Assembly: GCA_900473415.1 (NCBI GenBank)
Contig: UCLR01000017.1
Location: forward strand, 29,796-93,795
From: Hyphomicrobiales bacterium
GTDB lineage: Bacteria; Pseudomonadota; Alphaproteobacteria; Rhizobiales; Beijerinckiaceae
Direction: 5' to 3'
DNA: 64,000 bases
Shown: positions 52,108 to 62,091 of the stretch, piece after piece
Position numbering within the stretch: the first letter of the stretch is position 1
Layout of the letters: each line of letters starts with the position of its first letter
Made by a program: the position numbers and the translations under genes
Notes under the pieces: generated by a model
The model's database searches: none
What the model saw: only the letters and a program-made list of their open reading frames with translations
Told to the model about the DNA's origin: nothing

Positions 52108-54687
52108 ATGCACAAGGGGATCGAGATCGACCCTGCGCTGGCAGCGTTGATCCGTCATATGCGGACGATCGACGATTACCGGCAGGTCTTCGATCGCCTC
52201 CAGGCTTCCTGGGATACGCTGACGCTATTGGGCCAGCTCTCCGGCGGTGCGACGGAGATGTCCGGTACGCGCTCGGCCTTCGAGAAGCTCACCGCCAGCC
52301 TGCTCGCGCATCTCGCCGCCGAGACGCGCGACAAGGCGATGACCGATCTCCGGACCAAGGCGCAGAACGCCATCGATGTGCTGGTCCGCAATCTGTTCGA
52401 GCGCACCGCCGATATCGGCTTCCTCGCCGCCGACACCGATATCCGCGAGCTGCTGGAGCAGCCCGAGAGCGATGATGAGACCCGCGCCGCAATGCAGGCG
52501 CGTTTCCGCGACTATGTCGCGAAGTATTCGGTCTATTCCGACATCATCCTGATCGACCGGGACGGCGACATCCGCGCCCGTCTCGCTTCGCATCCGGCCA
52601 CCACGGCCCGGCACGCCGTCGTCGACGAGGCGCTGAGCTCGACCGGCGCCTATGTCGAGCATTACGGCCGGATCGATTTCGTCGGCGATACCGACGCATT
52701 GGTCTATGCCTGGCGCGTCGAGGATGCCGCCCGCCGTCCGCTCGGCGTGCTGGTGCTGGTCTTCCGCCTCGCCGATGAGATGGACGGAATCTATCGCAAG
52801 CTCCTGCCGGAGAACGACTGGACCGTGCTGGGCTGCGTCACGCCGGGCGGCCATGTCGTGGCCGGCTCCTGTCCGATCCAGTTGCCGGTGGGGTTGAAGA
52901 TCGCCCCTGCAGCCTTGTCCGGACGCGATCCGGTGCTGCGCCTCGGCGGCCGGCAATATCTCGCCATCGCCTGCCGGCCTTCCGGCTATCAGGGCTATAT
53001 GGGGCCCGGCTGGATCGGGCTCGGTCTCGTGCCGCTGGAAGGCGCCTTCGACCAGGGCGAGGGCGAACTCGGCGCCGGGATCGGCGAGGAGCTTCTCGCC
53101 TCGGTGACGAGCCGCTCGGACCTGTTCTCGGCGGAGCTGCGCAGTGTCTCGCGGCAGGCCGCGATGATCCAGAGCGACCTCAACCGCTCGGTCTGGAATG
53201 GCTCGATCCGGCAGGCCGGCTCGACAGAGGCCAATGCGGCCTTCTCCAAGATCCTGCTCTGGGAGATCTCCAGCGCCGGCCGCAAGACGCAATCGGTCTG
53301 CGATGCCTCGATCGGCGACCTGCAGCGCACGGTAGTGGCGGCGATCATGGAGAAGTGCCGCTCCTGCGCCGCCTTCGCCATCGACGTGATGGACCGCAAT
53401 CTCTACGAGCGCGCCAATGACTGCCGCTGGTGGGCGCTGAACGCGACCTTCGCCCGCGTGCTCGCCGCGCCTTCGCCGGAGGGGGCAAAGGCCTGCGCCG
53501 AGATCCTGGCGACGATCAATGCGCTCTATACGGTCTACAGCAACCTGATCCTGTTCGACGCGAGCGGGCGGGTCGTCGCTGTTTCGCAGCCCGGCGAGGC
53601 GCATCTGGTCGGACAGGTGCTCGAGGCCGAATGGGTCCAGCGCACGCTCGCGCTGCGCTCAGGCCAGCACTACGCCGCCTCGGCCTTTGAACCGAGCGAT
53701 CTCTATGGCGGAGCTTCCACGCTGATCTACACCGCGGCGGTCCAGGGGGAGGGAACCGGGCGCGCGATCGGAGGCATCGCGATCGTCTTCGACTCGACCC
53801 CGCAATTCGCCGCGATCCTGAAGGATGCCCTGCCGGCGAACGAGACCGGCGTGGCGCTGCCCGGCGCCTTCTCGCTCTTTGTCGACAAGGAGGGGCGCAT
53901 CGTCTCCTCCAGCGACGCGCGCTTCCCCGTCGGCAGCCGGAGCCCCTTCACGGTCAATCCGGAGACGTTGGCGCGCGACGGCGATGTCGCCTGGATCCGC
54001 AGCTTCGACGGCAAGTACGGCGCTGTGGGCGCAGCCTTCTCCAAGGGCTATCGCGAATACAAGACCAGCGACGGCCATGAGCCGGACGTGACCGCCATCT
54101 GCGCCGTCCCGCTCGGCGAGGTCGCCGAGGGGGCCGCCGCCAGGCCCGCGACGGCCGGCAGCGGCACGGGAACACTCTCGTCCTGGCGCGTGCCGGACGG
54201 TGTCTCGGCCTTCGAGGTCGCGACCTTCCATATCGGCGGCCACTGGCTCGGCGTGAAGGCCCGCGACGTGATCGAGGCCGTCGATGTCGACGGGCTGAAG
54301 CCCTCGGCCCGCAAGGCCAGTGACGGGTTGCTCGCTGGCTACAAGCTCCACCAGGGCCAGCCCGTGCCGGTGCTCCGGCTCGACAGGCTGCTCGGCGTCG
54401 CCGATGCTCAGGGCGAGCAGCCGCAGATCGTGATCGTCCAGAGCAGCGGGCGCCAGTTCGGCTTGATCGTCGATACGCTCGGGCCGATCCCGGCGATCGC
54501 AGCCTCGGAGCTCCAGCCCCTGCGCGACGTGACCCACAAGGCGGACGTGCCGGCGCTTGGCGTGGTGGCGACGCGTGACGCCTCGGGCGCGCCGGGCGGC
54601 ATGCTGGTGCTGCTCGATGTCGACCGGCTCGGCGCAAGCATGACCGGTGAGGCGGGGCAAGAGGCTCTTGTCCGCGCCGCGGAGTGA
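52108..54687 (+). CDS. Soluble protein with two Cache-like domains and a C-terminal CheW domain
   Basis: This 859-residue protein has no signal, membrane helix or methyl-accepting domain. Two halves are visibly duplicated: AIDVLVRNLFERTADIGFLA with YSVYSDIILIDRDGDIRA (about 88-155) and AIDVMDRNLYERANDCRWWA with YTVYSNLILFDASGRVVA (about 424-500); both look like Cache-type sensor cores. The second has CRSC and DC near 416-438. The last 145 residues are CheW-like (FEVATFHIGGHWLGVKARDV...). It probably links a cytoplasmic signal to a chemosensory kinase. An ATG at 52051 is an alternative start. Confidence 0.8.
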   Translation: MHKGIEIDPALAALIRHMRTIDDYRQVFDRLQASWDTLTLLGQLSGGATEMSGTRSAFEKLTASLLAHLAAETRDKAMTDLRTKAQNAIDVLVRNLFERTADIGFLAADTDIRELLEQPESDDETRAAMQARFRDYVAKYSVYSDIILIDRDGDIRARLASHPATTARHAVVDEALSSTGAYVEHYGRIDFVGDTDALVYAWRVEDAARRPLGVLVLVFRLADEMDGIYRKLLPENDWTVLGCVTPGGHVVAGSCPIQLPVGLKIAPAALSGRDPVLRLGGRQYLAIACRPSGYQGYMGPGWIGLGLVPLEGAFDQGEGELGAGIGEELLASVTSRSDLFSAELRSVSRQAAMIQSDLNRSVWNGSIRQAGSTEANAAFSKILLWEISSAGRKTQSVCDASIGDLQRTVVAAIMEKCRSCAAFAIDVMDRNLYERANDCRWWALNATFARVLAAPSPEGAKACAEILATINALYTVYSNLILFDASGRVVAVSQPGEAHLVGQVLEAEWVQRTLALRSGQHYAASAFEPSDLYGGASTLIYTAAVQGEGTGRAIGGIAIVFDSTPQFAAILKDALPANETGVALPGAFSLFVDKEGRIVSSSDARFPVGSRSPFTVNPETLARDGDVAWIRSFDGKYGAVGAAFSKGYREYKTSDGHEPDVTAICAVPLGEVAEGAAARPATAGSGTGTLSSWRVPDGVSAFEVATFHIGGHWLGVKARDVIEAVDVDGLKPSARKASDGLLAGYKLHQGQPVPVLRLDRLLGVADAQGEQPQIVIVQSSGRQFGLIVDTLGPIPAIAASELQPLRDVTHKADVPALGVVATRDASGAPGGMLVLLDVDRLGASMTGEAGQEALVRAAE

Positions 54688-54862
54688 AAAGCAGATCTGA
54701 CGTCCTTTGCCACGTCAGGGTTGCCACGCTCGTCCTTTTCTGTCATACGCGCGGCCTTCGATCGCCCGGCTGATAAGGGCTGCCGTGGCGATCGTGCTTT
54801 GCTTCCTGAAAGCAAGACATTTGGCGGTGCTCCGGCGCTGCCTTGACCTATGAGGAGCTGAA

Positions 54863-55063
54863 ATGCCCAAGATCAAGACCAAGTCGGCCGCCAAAAAGCG
54901 GTTTAAGATCACCGGAACCGGCAAGGTGCTCTACGCCCAGGCCGGCAAGCGTCACGGGATGATCAAGCGGACCAACAAGCAGATCCGCAATCACCGCGGC
55001 ACCACGACCCTCTTCGAGGGCGATGCTGCCAACGTGAAGAAGTACTTCCTCCCCAACGGCTGA
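54863..55063 (+). CDS. rpmI: 50S ribosomal protein L35
   Basis: This 66-residue L35 starts [20 protein letters not shown] and is rich in Lys/Arg, exactly family length. aggagctga stands before the ATG. It is 28 bp upstream of rplT; infC, its normal partner, is 3 kb away beyond the CheW gene. The upstream gap contains a 7-bp hairpin (54697-54718) and ttgctt-cctga-aagcaa at about 54801, which could be leader structures. Confidence 0.98.
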   Translation: MPKIKTKSAAKKRFKITGTGKVLYAQAGKRHGMIKRTNKQIRNHRGTTTLFEGDAANVKKYFLPNG

Positions 55064-55091
55064 CGCCACCTGACATTCCGGAGATCATGAT

Positions 55092-55466
55092 ATGGCTCGC
55101 GTGAAACGGGGCGTAACGTCCCACGCCAAGCACAAGAAGACTTTCAAGGCCGCCAAGGGCTTCTACGGCCGCCGCAAGAATACGATCCGCGCCGCCAAGG
55201 CGGCCGTTGATCGGTCGATGCAGTACGCCTATCGCGACCGCAAGAACAAGAAGCGCTCGTTCCGTGCGCTCTGGATCCAGCGTCTCAACGCTGCGGTGCG
55301 CGAGCACGGCCTGACCTATTCGGTCTTCATCGGTGGCCTGATCAAGTCGGGCATCGAACTCGACCGCAAGACCCTGTCGGCCATGGCCATCGACGATGCA
55401 GCTTCGTTCGCTGCCGTTGTCGAGACGGTCAAGGGCGTGCTGGGCGCCGAAGCCAAGGCCGCCTGA
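55092..55466 (+). CDS. rplT: 50S ribosomal protein L20
   Basis: This 124-residue protein binds 23S rRNA early in 50S assembly. The long basic N-terminal helix ([20 protein letters not shown]) and [20 protein letters not shown] are conserved. In other bacteria L20 represses its own operon; a leader for this is not evident here. It is followed by a strong terminator. Confidence 0.98.
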   Translation: MARVKRGVTSHAKHKKTFKAAKGFYGRRKNTIRAAKAAVDRSMQYAYRDRKNKKRSFRALWIQRLNAAVREHGLTYSVFIGGLIKSGIELDRKTLSAMAIDDAASFAAVVETVKGVLGAEAKAA

Positions 55467-55490
55467 GCGGACTGGCATCGCTGAATTCAG

Positions 55491-55518
55491 AAAGGCCGGC
55501 GGTGACGCCGGCCTTTTT
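55491..55518 (+). terminator. Rho-independent terminator of rpmI-rplT
   Basis: aaaggccggc (55491-55500) and gccggccttt (55507-55516) form a 10-bp stem with a ggtgac loop and T run (ttttt). It ends the rplT transcript 25 bp after the stop and also lies just past the stop of a convergent gene. Confidence 0.92.
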
Positions 55519-55529
55519 CATGTCCGCTC

Positions 55530-56069
55530 TCAGGTCCAGCCCCAGAAATGGGGGTACCTCACCACCGGCCGTCCGGCCTTGAAGGCCGTGGGCGAAGGAA
55601 AGATCAGCGGGCAGTCGAGCGATAGCGTCGCGTGCCAGTCGAAGACATAGGTCTTGCCGGGCACGACGGTGACCTGCGTCGCCGTATGGAAGTCGTTCAT
55701 CGGGTCGGAGGGCAGGCGATCCTGCGGTCCAGCTCCCACCAGGAACTCGAAGCCCGGCTTCTGGGCGAGCTTGTTGAGGATCCGCGCGGTGGCGGTGGCG
55801 ATGCCGGTGCAGGCTTCCGCATCGCCCTTGTCGGTCTGGTCGTTGACGTTCCGGCGACTGACTGCCTCGCTCTGAACCCATCCCTTGATCTGGACCAGCG
55901 AGATGAGGAAGGCATTGGTGAAGTTTCGCGCCGTGCCGGCATGGCCGATCGGCGCGAAGAAGCGGAAGGCTGTCGTTCCCGTCAGGAGTCTCCTGCATTC
56001 GGGATCATTGCGCACGGCAGTGACAATCTTGTCGGCCATCTCGCGGGTCAGGGTGTACGGGTTCGCCAT
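55530..56069 (-). CDS. Orphan protein of unknown function (179 residues)
   Basis: I do not recognise this protein. It starts MANPYTLTREMADKIVTAVR behind GAGGAG (5 bases). It is mixed alpha/beta, has no signal or membrane helix, and ends with Trp/His-rich VFDWHATLSLDCPLIF and VRYPHFWGWT. Residues 40-70 (APIGHAGTARNFTNAFLISL) and FHTATQVTVVPGKTYVFDW look folded. It sits in a minus-strand insert between rplT and pheS, so it is likely an accessory gene. Confidence 0.7.
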   Translation of the reverse strand: MANPYTLTREMADKIVTAVRNDPECRRLLTGTTAFRFFAPIGHAGTARNFTNAFLISLVQIKGWVQSEAVSRRNVNDQTDKGDAEACTGIATATARILNKLAQKPGFEFLVGAGPQDRLPSDPMNDFHTATQVTVVPGKTYVFDWHATLSLDCPLIFPSPTAFKAGRPVVRYPHFWGWT

Positions 56070-56137
56070 ATGGCTCCTCGACTAGGCCGGCGGCGTAGTG
56101 CCGCCGTCGCCTTAGTCGTGGGCCGTCCGGTGCCGGT

Positions 56138-56899
56138 TCAACTCTGGATCGCGCCGTTCTTGGGCGGGGCCCACGCCTCGCCGGCGCCCTCGACGATGCG
56201 GTCATAGGCCTCGTCCGGGGTGTCGGCATAGGCGAACAGCTTCAGATCCTCCGGCCGGATGAACTTCGCCTCCAGCATGGCGTCGAGGTTAAGGAGCTTC
56301 TTCCAGAAGGCGCTGTCGTAGAGCACGATCGGCACCGGCCCCATCTTGCCTGTCTGCTTCAGCGTCATGATCTCGAACAGCTCGTCGAGCGTGCCGAAGC
56401 CGCCCGGAAACACCACCAGCGCCGCCGCGCGCATCGCCAGATGCATCTTCCGCATCGCGAAATAGTGGAAGAGGAAGGTCAGGTCCGGCGTCGACCAGGC
56501 GTTCGGCTCCTGCTCGTGCGGCAGCGTGATGTTGAAGCCGATCGAGAGCGCGCCGGCCTCGATCGCTCCGCGATTGGCAGCCTCCATGATGCCAGGCCCG
56601 CCGCCGGTCGCGATGACGTGGTGGCGCCCGGCCTCGCCGTCGCGCATCGCGCCGCCGCGCTCCGAGGCAATGCGGCCGAACTGCCGCGCCGCCTCGTACC
56701 AGGGCTCGCCTTCGCGCACCCGCGCCGAGCCGAAGACCACGATGGTCGAGACCACGCCGCGGGCGCGCAGATGGTCCTCGGCCTTCTGGTACTCCAGCAT
56801 GAAACGCGCGCCGCGGGTCGAATCGCCGAGGATGAAGTCGGGATCGAGCGCGGCGAGCCGGTAGGAGGGCGATTCCTTCTGGGCGGTGTTGTTGTTCAT
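56138..56899 (-). CDS. LOG-family protein (TIGR00730-type)
   Basis: This 253-residue Rossmann-fold protein has the LOG motifs [14 protein letters not shown] (about 104-117) and PGGFGTLDE (about 165-173). LOG enzymes cleave nucleotide 5'-monophosphates, giving free cytokinin bases in plants and microbes; this longer bacterial branch may use other nucleotides. The ATG at 56899 ([10 protein letters not shown]) has AGGAC 8 bases upstream; an ATG 7 codons earlier is possible. It is divergent from pheS. Confidence 0.88.
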   Translation of the reverse strand: MNNNTAQKESPSYRLAALDPDFILGDSTRGARFMLEYQKAEDHLRARGVVSTIVVFGSARVREGEPWYEAARQFGRIASERGGAMRDGEAGRHHVIATGGGPGIMEAANRGAIEAGALSIGFNITLPHEQEPNAWSTPDLTFLFHYFAMRKMHLAMRAAALVVFPGGFGTLDELFEIMTLKQTGKMGPVPIVLYDSAFWKKLLNLDAMLEAKFIRPEDLKLFAYADTPDEAYDRIVEGAGEAWAPPKNGAIQS

Positions 56900-56916
56900 G
56901 GCATTGTCCTGGACAG

Positions 56917-56932
56917 GCATCGGGCCGAAAAG
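56917..56932. repeat. Broken copy of palindromic repeat family C
   Basis: gcatcgggccgaaaag is identical to 49854-49869, then the sequence diverges (cgcaacgctcttttcg instead of tggatccacttttt). It lies in the LOG-pheS gap. A separate hairpin gacgcttcg (56988-56996) with cgaagcgtc (57006-57014) stands in the pheS leader. Confidence 0.6.
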
Positions 56933-57089
56933 CGCAACGCTCTTTTCGCGATACTCTTTTCGGCAGAATCCGCTGCGCAAGCAAAGAGACGCTTCGTCGC
57001 TTGGGCGAAGCGTCGGTTCGCTCTGGCATAAGCCGGCTGTTCCCGCTAGAACGCGCCGTCCCCACGCTTTCAACGCTTGCGACCCGTTC

Positions 57090-58172
57090 ATGACCGATAT
57101 TGCCACTCTCGAGCGCGATCTCCTCGCCGCCGTCGATGCCGCCGCCGACGAAGCCGCCGTCGAGGATGTGCGCATTGCCGCGCTCGGCAAGTCGGGCTCG
57201 ATCTCGGCGCTGCTGAAGACGCTCGGCGCCATGACGCCGGACGAGCGCAAGGAAAAGGGCCCGCTGATCAACGGCCTGCGCGACCGCGTGCAGGGCGCGA
57301 TCGCCGGTCGCAAGGAGGCGCTGGGCGCCGCTGCGCTTGAAGCCCGGCTCGCTTCCGAGCGCGTCGACGTTTCGCTGCCGGTTCAGGATGGCCCGGAATC
57401 GCGCGGCCGCATCCACCCGATCAGCCAGGTCATCGACGAGATCACGGCGATCTTCGGCGATATGGGCTTCGCCATCGCCGAAGGGCCGGATGTCGAGACC
57501 GACGACCTCAACTTCACGAAGCTGAACTTCCCTGTCGGCCATCCGGCCCGCGAGATGCACGACACCTTCTTCTTCGCGCCGGATGCCAATGGCGAGCGCA
57601 AGCTGCTGCGCACCCACACCTCGCCGGTACAGGTCCGCACCATGCTGGTGCAGGAGCCGCCGATCCGCGTGATCTGCCCGGGCCGCACCTACCGCAACGA
57701 TTCCGACCAGACCCACACGCCGATGTTCCATCAGGTCGAGGGGCTCGTGATCGACAAGAGCGCCCATCTCGGCCACCTCAAGTGGATTCTGGAGGAGTTC
57801 TGCAAGGCCTTCTTCGAGATCGACGACGTGAAGATGCGCTTCCGCCCGTCTTTCTTCCCCTTCACCGAGCCATCGATGGAGGTCGACATCCAGTGCTCGC
57901 GCAAGGGCGGCGAGATCCGCTTCGGCGAGGGCGATGACTGGCTCGAGATCCTCGGCTGCGGCATGGTCCATCCGAACGTGCTGAAGAATTGCGGGCTCGA
58001 CCCGGAGGTCTATCAGGGCTTCGCCTGGGGCATGGGCATCGATCGCATCGCCATGCTGAAATACGGCATGCCGGACCTGCGCCCCTTCTTCGAGGCGGAT
58101 GTGCGCTGGCTGTCGCATTACGGCTTCCGCCCGCTCGACCTGCCGACCCTGACGGGTGGCCTATCCTCATGA
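57090..58172 (+). CDS. pheS: Phenylalanine-tRNA ligase alpha subunit
   Basis: This 360-residue catalytic subunit ([21 protein letters not shown]-terminal coiled coil) makes Phe-tRNA with PheT. Motif 2 ([16 protein letters not shown]) and motif 3 ([17 protein letters not shown]) of class II synthetases are intact. The ATG at 57090 fits the family. Twenty-eight bases later a glycosyltransferase gene starts, then pheT. Confidence 0.98.
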   Translation: MTDIATLERDLLAAVDAAADEAAVEDVRIAALGKSGSISALLKTLGAMTPDERKEKGPLINGLRDRVQGAIAGRKEALGAAALEARLASERVDVSLPVQDGPESRGRIHPISQVIDEITAIFGDMGFAIAEGPDVETDDLNFTKLNFPVGHPAREMHDTFFFAPDANGERKLLRTHTSPVQVRTMLVQEPPIRVICPGRTYRNDSDQTHTPMFHQVEGLVIDKSAHLGHLKWILEEFCKAFFEIDDVKMRFRPSFFPFTEPSMEVDIQCSRKGGEIRFGEGDDWLEILGCGMVHPNVLKNCGLDPEVYQGFAWGMGIDRIAMLKYGMPDLRPFFEADVRWLSHYGFRPLDLPTLTGGLSS

Positions 58173-58200
58173 GCAAGCCGAACCGACAGGGGAGGGCAGG

Positions 58201-59388
58201 ATGACGGCGGCGGGCTGGGCCGCATTGTTCGCGGCGCTTTTGGTCGCGATGAACCTGCTCAGCCAGGCGGTCGCCTTCTGGCGCCTGCGCCGGCCGTTCG
58301 CGCGCTCGGCCCTGCTCGACGCGATGCCCGCTGTCACCATCGTGCGCCCCGTGCGCGGCATCGAGGCCTTCAGCCGCGAGACGGCGATCTCCGGGCTCAC
58401 TCTCGACTATCCGCACTACAGCACGATCTTCTGCGTCGCCGATGCCGGCGACCCGATCATCCCGCTGATCGAGGAACTGATCGCCAGCTATGGTGCCGAC
58501 AAGGTCCGGCTGATCGTGGGCGACGTCGCGGTCAGCGCCAACCCCAAGCTCAACAACTGCGTGCGCGGCTGGGAGGCGGCGGAGACCGAATGGGTCATCC
58601 TCGCCGATTCCAACGTGCTGATGCCGAAGGACTATATCCAGCGCAAGCTCGCCGCCTGGCGGCCCGATAGCGGCCTCGTCTGCTCGATGCCGGAGGGCTC
58701 GCAGCCGCAGAATTTCGGCGCCGAGGTCGAATGCGCCTTCCTGAACGCCTTCCAGGCGCGCTGGCAGTATTTCGGCGAGGCTCTGGGGCTGGGCTTCGCG
58801 CAGGGCAAGTCGATGCTCTGGAACAAGCCCTTCCTCGATGCGCGCGGCGGCATCGCCGCACTCGGCGCCGAGATCGCCGAGGACGCCGCTGCGACCAAGC
58901 TCGTGCGCGAGGCCGGCAAGCATGTCCATCTCGTCGACCAGCCCTTCGAGCAGCCGCTTGGGGAGCGCCGTATCCGGGATGCCGTGCAGCGCCAGTTCCG
59001 CTGGGCGCGGCTGAGGCGCGTGACCTTCCTGCCTTTCTTCGCTGTCGAGATCCTCTCGGCCCCGCTGCTGCCGGCGGCGCTCGCCGCCTTTGCCGATGCG
59101 GCCTTCGACTGGCCGATCTGGCTCGGCCCGCTCGCCGTGCTGGCGATCTGGTATGCCGGCGACACCGCGCTCTCGGCCGGCGTCGGCTGGTTCGTGAACT
59201 GGCGCACACCCTTCGCCATGCTGGTGCGGGACTTAGCCTTCCCCGCCGTCTGGGCCTATGCCTTCGTCGGTGGCGAGGTGAGCTGGCGCGGCAACGCCAT
59301 GAAGATCCGCACCGACGGTGCCAATGAACTCAACGACGCGGCGCCTGCCCTTTCCGGGGGCAACCGCTCCGCCGAAAAGACCCTCTGA
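58201..59388 (+). CDS. Ceramide-glucosyltransferase-like GT21/GT2 protein
   Basis: This 395-residue membrane glycosyltransferase has an N-terminal helix (AALFAALLVAMNLLSQAVAF), a GT-A core (AVTIVRPVRGIEAF; DSNVLMP as the DxD-like site; EDAATKL) and two or three C-terminal helices. It resembles GT21 ceramide glucosyltransferases and HpnI, so it may glycosylate a lipid. aggggagggcagg precedes the ATG at 58201. It sits between pheS and pheT and is co-directional with them. Confidence 0.85.
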   Translation: MTAAGWAALFAALLVAMNLLSQAVAFWRLRRPFARSALLDAMPAVTIVRPVRGIEAFSRETAISGLTLDYPHYSTIFCVADAGDPIIPLIEELIASYGADKVRLIVGDVAVSANPKLNNCVRGWEAAETEWVILADSNVLMPKDYIQRKLAAWRPDSGLVCSMPEGSQPQNFGAEVECAFLNAFQARWQYFGEALGLGFAQGKSMLWNKPFLDARGGIAALGAEIAEDAAATKLVREAGKHVHLVDQPFEQPLGERRIRDAVQRQFRWARLRRVTFLPFFAVEILSAPLLPAALAAFADAAFDWPIWLGPLAVLAIWYAGDTALSAGVGWFVNWRTPFAMLVRDLAFPAVWAYAFVGGEVSWRGNAMKIRTDGANELNDAAPALSGGNRSAEKTL

Positions 59389-59430
59389 GTATTCCCGACC
59401 GATCCGGCCCGATATTGATCTGACGAGACG

Positions 59431-61854
59431 ATGAAGTTCACGATTTCCTGGCTCAAAGAGCACCTCGACACCGACGCACCCGTCGCCGAGATCGCCGAGA
59501 CCCTGACCCGCATCGGCCTCGAGGTCGAGGCGATCGAGGATCGCGCCGCCTCGCTCTCGGCCTTTACCATCGCCTATGTCATCGAGGCGAAGCAGCACCC
59601 CAATGCGGACCGGCTGCGCGTCTGCATGGTCGACACCGGTGCCGGCGAGCCCGTCCAGGTCGTCTGCGGTGCGCCCAATGCCCGCACCGGCATGAAGGGC
59701 GTGTTCTCGCCGCCCGGCAGCTACATCCCCGGCAAGAAGATCACGCTCGGCAAGGGCGTGATCCGCGGCATCGAATCCAACGGCATGCTCGTCTCGGAGG
59801 CCGAGCTCGAGCTCTCCGAGGATCATGACGGCATCATCGAGCTGCCGGCCGATGCACCGGTCGGTCAGCCCTATGCGACCTATGCCGGGCTCGACGACGC
59901 CGTGATCGAGATCGCCGTGACGCCGAACCGTGCCGACGCGCTGGGCCTCGCCGGGATCGCCCGCGACCTCGCCGCCGCCGGCCTCGGCAAGTTGAAGAGC
60001 GCGCCGATCCAGCCTGTCGGTGGCAGCTATCCCTGCCCGGTCAAGGTCGCGCTCGACTTCACTGAGGAGGATCGCAAGCTCTGCCCGGCCTTCGCGCTCC
60101 GGCTCGTGCGTGGCGTGAAGAACGGCCCATCGCCGGACTGGCTGCAGGCGCGGCTGCGTGCCGTGGGCCTGCGCCCGATCAACGCGCTGGTCGACATCAC
60201 CAATTTCATGACGCTCGACCGCAGCCGGCCGCTGCACGTCTTCGACGCAGCCAAGGTGAAGGGCGATCTGACCGTACGCCGCGCCAAGGCCGGCGAGACC
60301 ATCCTGGCGCTCGACGGCAAGACCTATACGCTGACCGACGAGCAGGTCGTCATCGCCGATACGCACGGCGTCGAGTCGCTCGCCGGCATCATGGGCGGCG
60401 AGGCCTCGGGCTGCGACGAGAACACTACCGACGTGCTGATCGAGAGCGCGCTCTGGGACCCGCTCAACATCGCCCGTTCGGGCCGCTCGCTCGGCATCAA
60501 CTCGGATGCGCGCTATCGCTTCGAGCGCGGCGTCGATCCCGAATTCACCCGCCCCGGCCTCGAACTCGCTACCGCGATGGTGCTCGAGCTTTGCGGCGGC
60601 GAAGCCTCCGAGGTCGAATTCGCCGGCGATCTGCCGGAGAGCCCGGCCGCGATCGACTTCCCCTGGTCCGAGGTCAAGCGCCTGACCGGTCTGGAACTGC
60701 CGCAGCCCGAGATGAAGCTCGCGCTGACCTCGCTCGGCTTCCATGTCTCGGGCACGGGTGACCGGGTCAAGGTCGCGCCGCCGTCCTGGCGTGCCGATGT
60801 CGGCGGCAAGGCCGATCTGGTCGAGGAGATCGTCCGCATCGCCGGCCTCGATCGCGTCGCCTCGACGCCTCTGCCGCGCATCAAGGCCGAGGTCGCCAAG
60901 CCCGTCCTCACCGTGCTGCAGAAGCGCACCCGCATCGCCAAGCGCACGCTCGCCAGCCGTGGGCTGGTCGAGGCCGTGACCTGGTCCTTCATCTCGCATG
61001 ACCAGGCCAAGCTCTTCGGCGGCGGTTCGCCGAAGCTCGCGCTCGCCAATCCGATCGCGGCCGATCTTTCGGACATGCGACCATCGTTGCTGCCGGGGCT
61101 GATCCGCTCGGCGCAGACCAATGCCGATCGCAGCTTCCCGGATGTCGCACTCTTCGAGGTCGGCCAGGTCTTCAAGAGCGACGAGCCGGAAGGCCAGCTC
61201 ATTGCGGCGACGGGCTTGCGCCGCGGTACGGCGCGGCTCGAAGGCGTCGGCCGTCATTGGGACGGTGGCGCCGAGACCGTCGACGTCTTCGACGCCAAGG
61301 CCGATGCGCTCGCCCTGCTGGCGGGGCTCGGCGTTCCGACCGGCGGCCTGCAGATCGTCGCCGGCGGCCCTGCCTGGGCCCACCCCGGCCGCTCCGCCAC
61401 GCTGCAATTCGGCCCCAAGGGCGTCATCGGCGCCTTCGGCGAGGTCCATCCCCGCATCCTCAAGGCGCTCGACGTGAAGGGGCCGCTGGTCGCCTTCGAG
61501 ATCCATCTCGATACGCTGCCGCTGCCGAAGTACAAGCCGACCAAGGTCAAGCCGAAGCTCGCCCTCTCCGATTTCCAGCCGGTGACGCGCGACTTCGCCT
61601 TCATCGTCGATCATGCGGTGGCGGCCGGTGACATGGCCAAGACCGCGCAGGGCGCCGACCGCGCGCTCATCGCCAATGTCGGCGTCTTCGATCTCTATGA
61701 GGGGCCGGGCGTCGAGGCCGGTAAGAAGTCGGTCGCGCTGGCGGTGACGCTCCAGCCCGTCGAAAAGACGCTGACCGAGGCCGAGATCGAGGCGGTGGGC
61801 GCGAAGATCGTCGCCGAGATGGCCAAGCGCTACGGCGCCACGCTGCGCGGGTAA
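59431..61854 (+). CDS. pheT: Phenylalanine-tRNA ligase beta subunit
   Basis: This 807-residue subunit includes the tRNA-binding EMAP/Arc1p domain (about 40-150, [15 protein letters not shown]), the B3/B4 editing region, B5, and the C-terminal anticodon-binding domain (about 710-807). [17 protein letters not shown] is the expected start. It follows the GT21-like gene by 42 bp. Confidence 0.98.
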   Translation: MKFTISWLKEHLDTDAPVAEIAETLTRIGLEVEAIEDRAASLSAFTIAYVIEAKQHPNADRLRVCMVDTGAGEPVQVVCGAPNARTGMKGVFSPPGSYIPGKKITLGKGVIRGIESNGMLVSEAELELSEDHDGIIELPADAPVGQPYATYAGLDDAVIEIAVTPNRADALGLAGIARDLAAAGLGKLKSAPIQPVGGSYPCPVKVALDFTEEDRKLCPAFALRLVRGVKNGPSPDWLQARLRAVGLRPINALVDITNFMTLDRSRPLHVFDAAKVKGDLTVRRAKAGETILALDGKTYTLTDEQVVIADTHGVESLAGIMGGEASGCDENTTDVLIESALWDPLNIARSGRSLGINSDARYRFERGVDPEFTRPGLELATAMVLELCGGEASEVEFAGDLPESPAAIDFPWSEVKRLTGLELPQPEMKLALTSLGFHVSGTGDRVKVAPPSWRADVGGKADLVEEIVRIAGLDRVASTPLPRIKAEVAKPVLTVLQKRTRIAKRTLASRGLVEAVTWSFISHDQAKLFGGGSPKLALANPIAADLSDMRPSLLPGLIRSAQTNADRSFPDVALFEVGQVFKSDEPEGQLIAATGLRRGTARLEGVGRHWDGGAETVDVFDAKADALALLAGLGVPTGGLQIVAGGPAWAHPGRSATLQFGPKGVIGAFGEVHPRILKALDVKGPLVAFEIHLDTLPLPKYKPTKVKPKLALSDFQPVTRDFAFIVDHAVAAGDMAKTAQGADRALIANVGVFDLYEGPGVEAGKKSVALAVTLQPVEKTLTEAEIEAVGAKIVAEMAKRYGATLRG

Positions 61855-61874
61855 CGCCCTCCATTCAACGCGCG

Positions 61875-61978
61875 CGTCATGCTCGGGCTCGATCCGAGCA
61901 TCTCGTGCCGAATGAGGCTCCGATATTATGTCCGGCAAGAGATTCTCGGGTTGCCGCTCGGCGCGCCCGAGAATGACG
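61875..61978. repeat. REP-like palindrome (family B, diverged)
   Basis: cgtcatgctcggg (61875-61887) and cccgagaatgacg (61966-61978) form imperfect arms with inner pairs (gatccgagcatctc...gagattctcggg). It occupies the pheT-dehalogenase gap. The 61855-62091 gap has no credible gene. Confidence 0.65.
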
Positions 61979-62091
61979 GCTGGCGATCAGCGGCCGTGCC
62001 GACCATTGATCTGGATTATGTAATAATCCGCAGCAGAAATCCTCACGCTTTCGGGTTACGGCAGGTATAATCCTGCCTCCCCTGCGATCCG

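Noticed and set aside
55530..56069. Toxin or phage gene call for the orphan
   Set aside because: There is no immunity partner, phage gene, integrase or recognisable toxin motif nearby, so no function is assigned.
59233..61938. A 901-codon minus-strand frame opposite pheT
   Set aside because: It is the shadow of pheT; its product is a GC-skewed Arg/Asp/Gly-rich sequence without domains.
61879..62070. Short frame MLGLDPSIS...
   Set aside because: The sequence comes from translating a REP-like palindrome; such 'MLGLDPSIS' frames recur as false genes in alphaproteobacteria.
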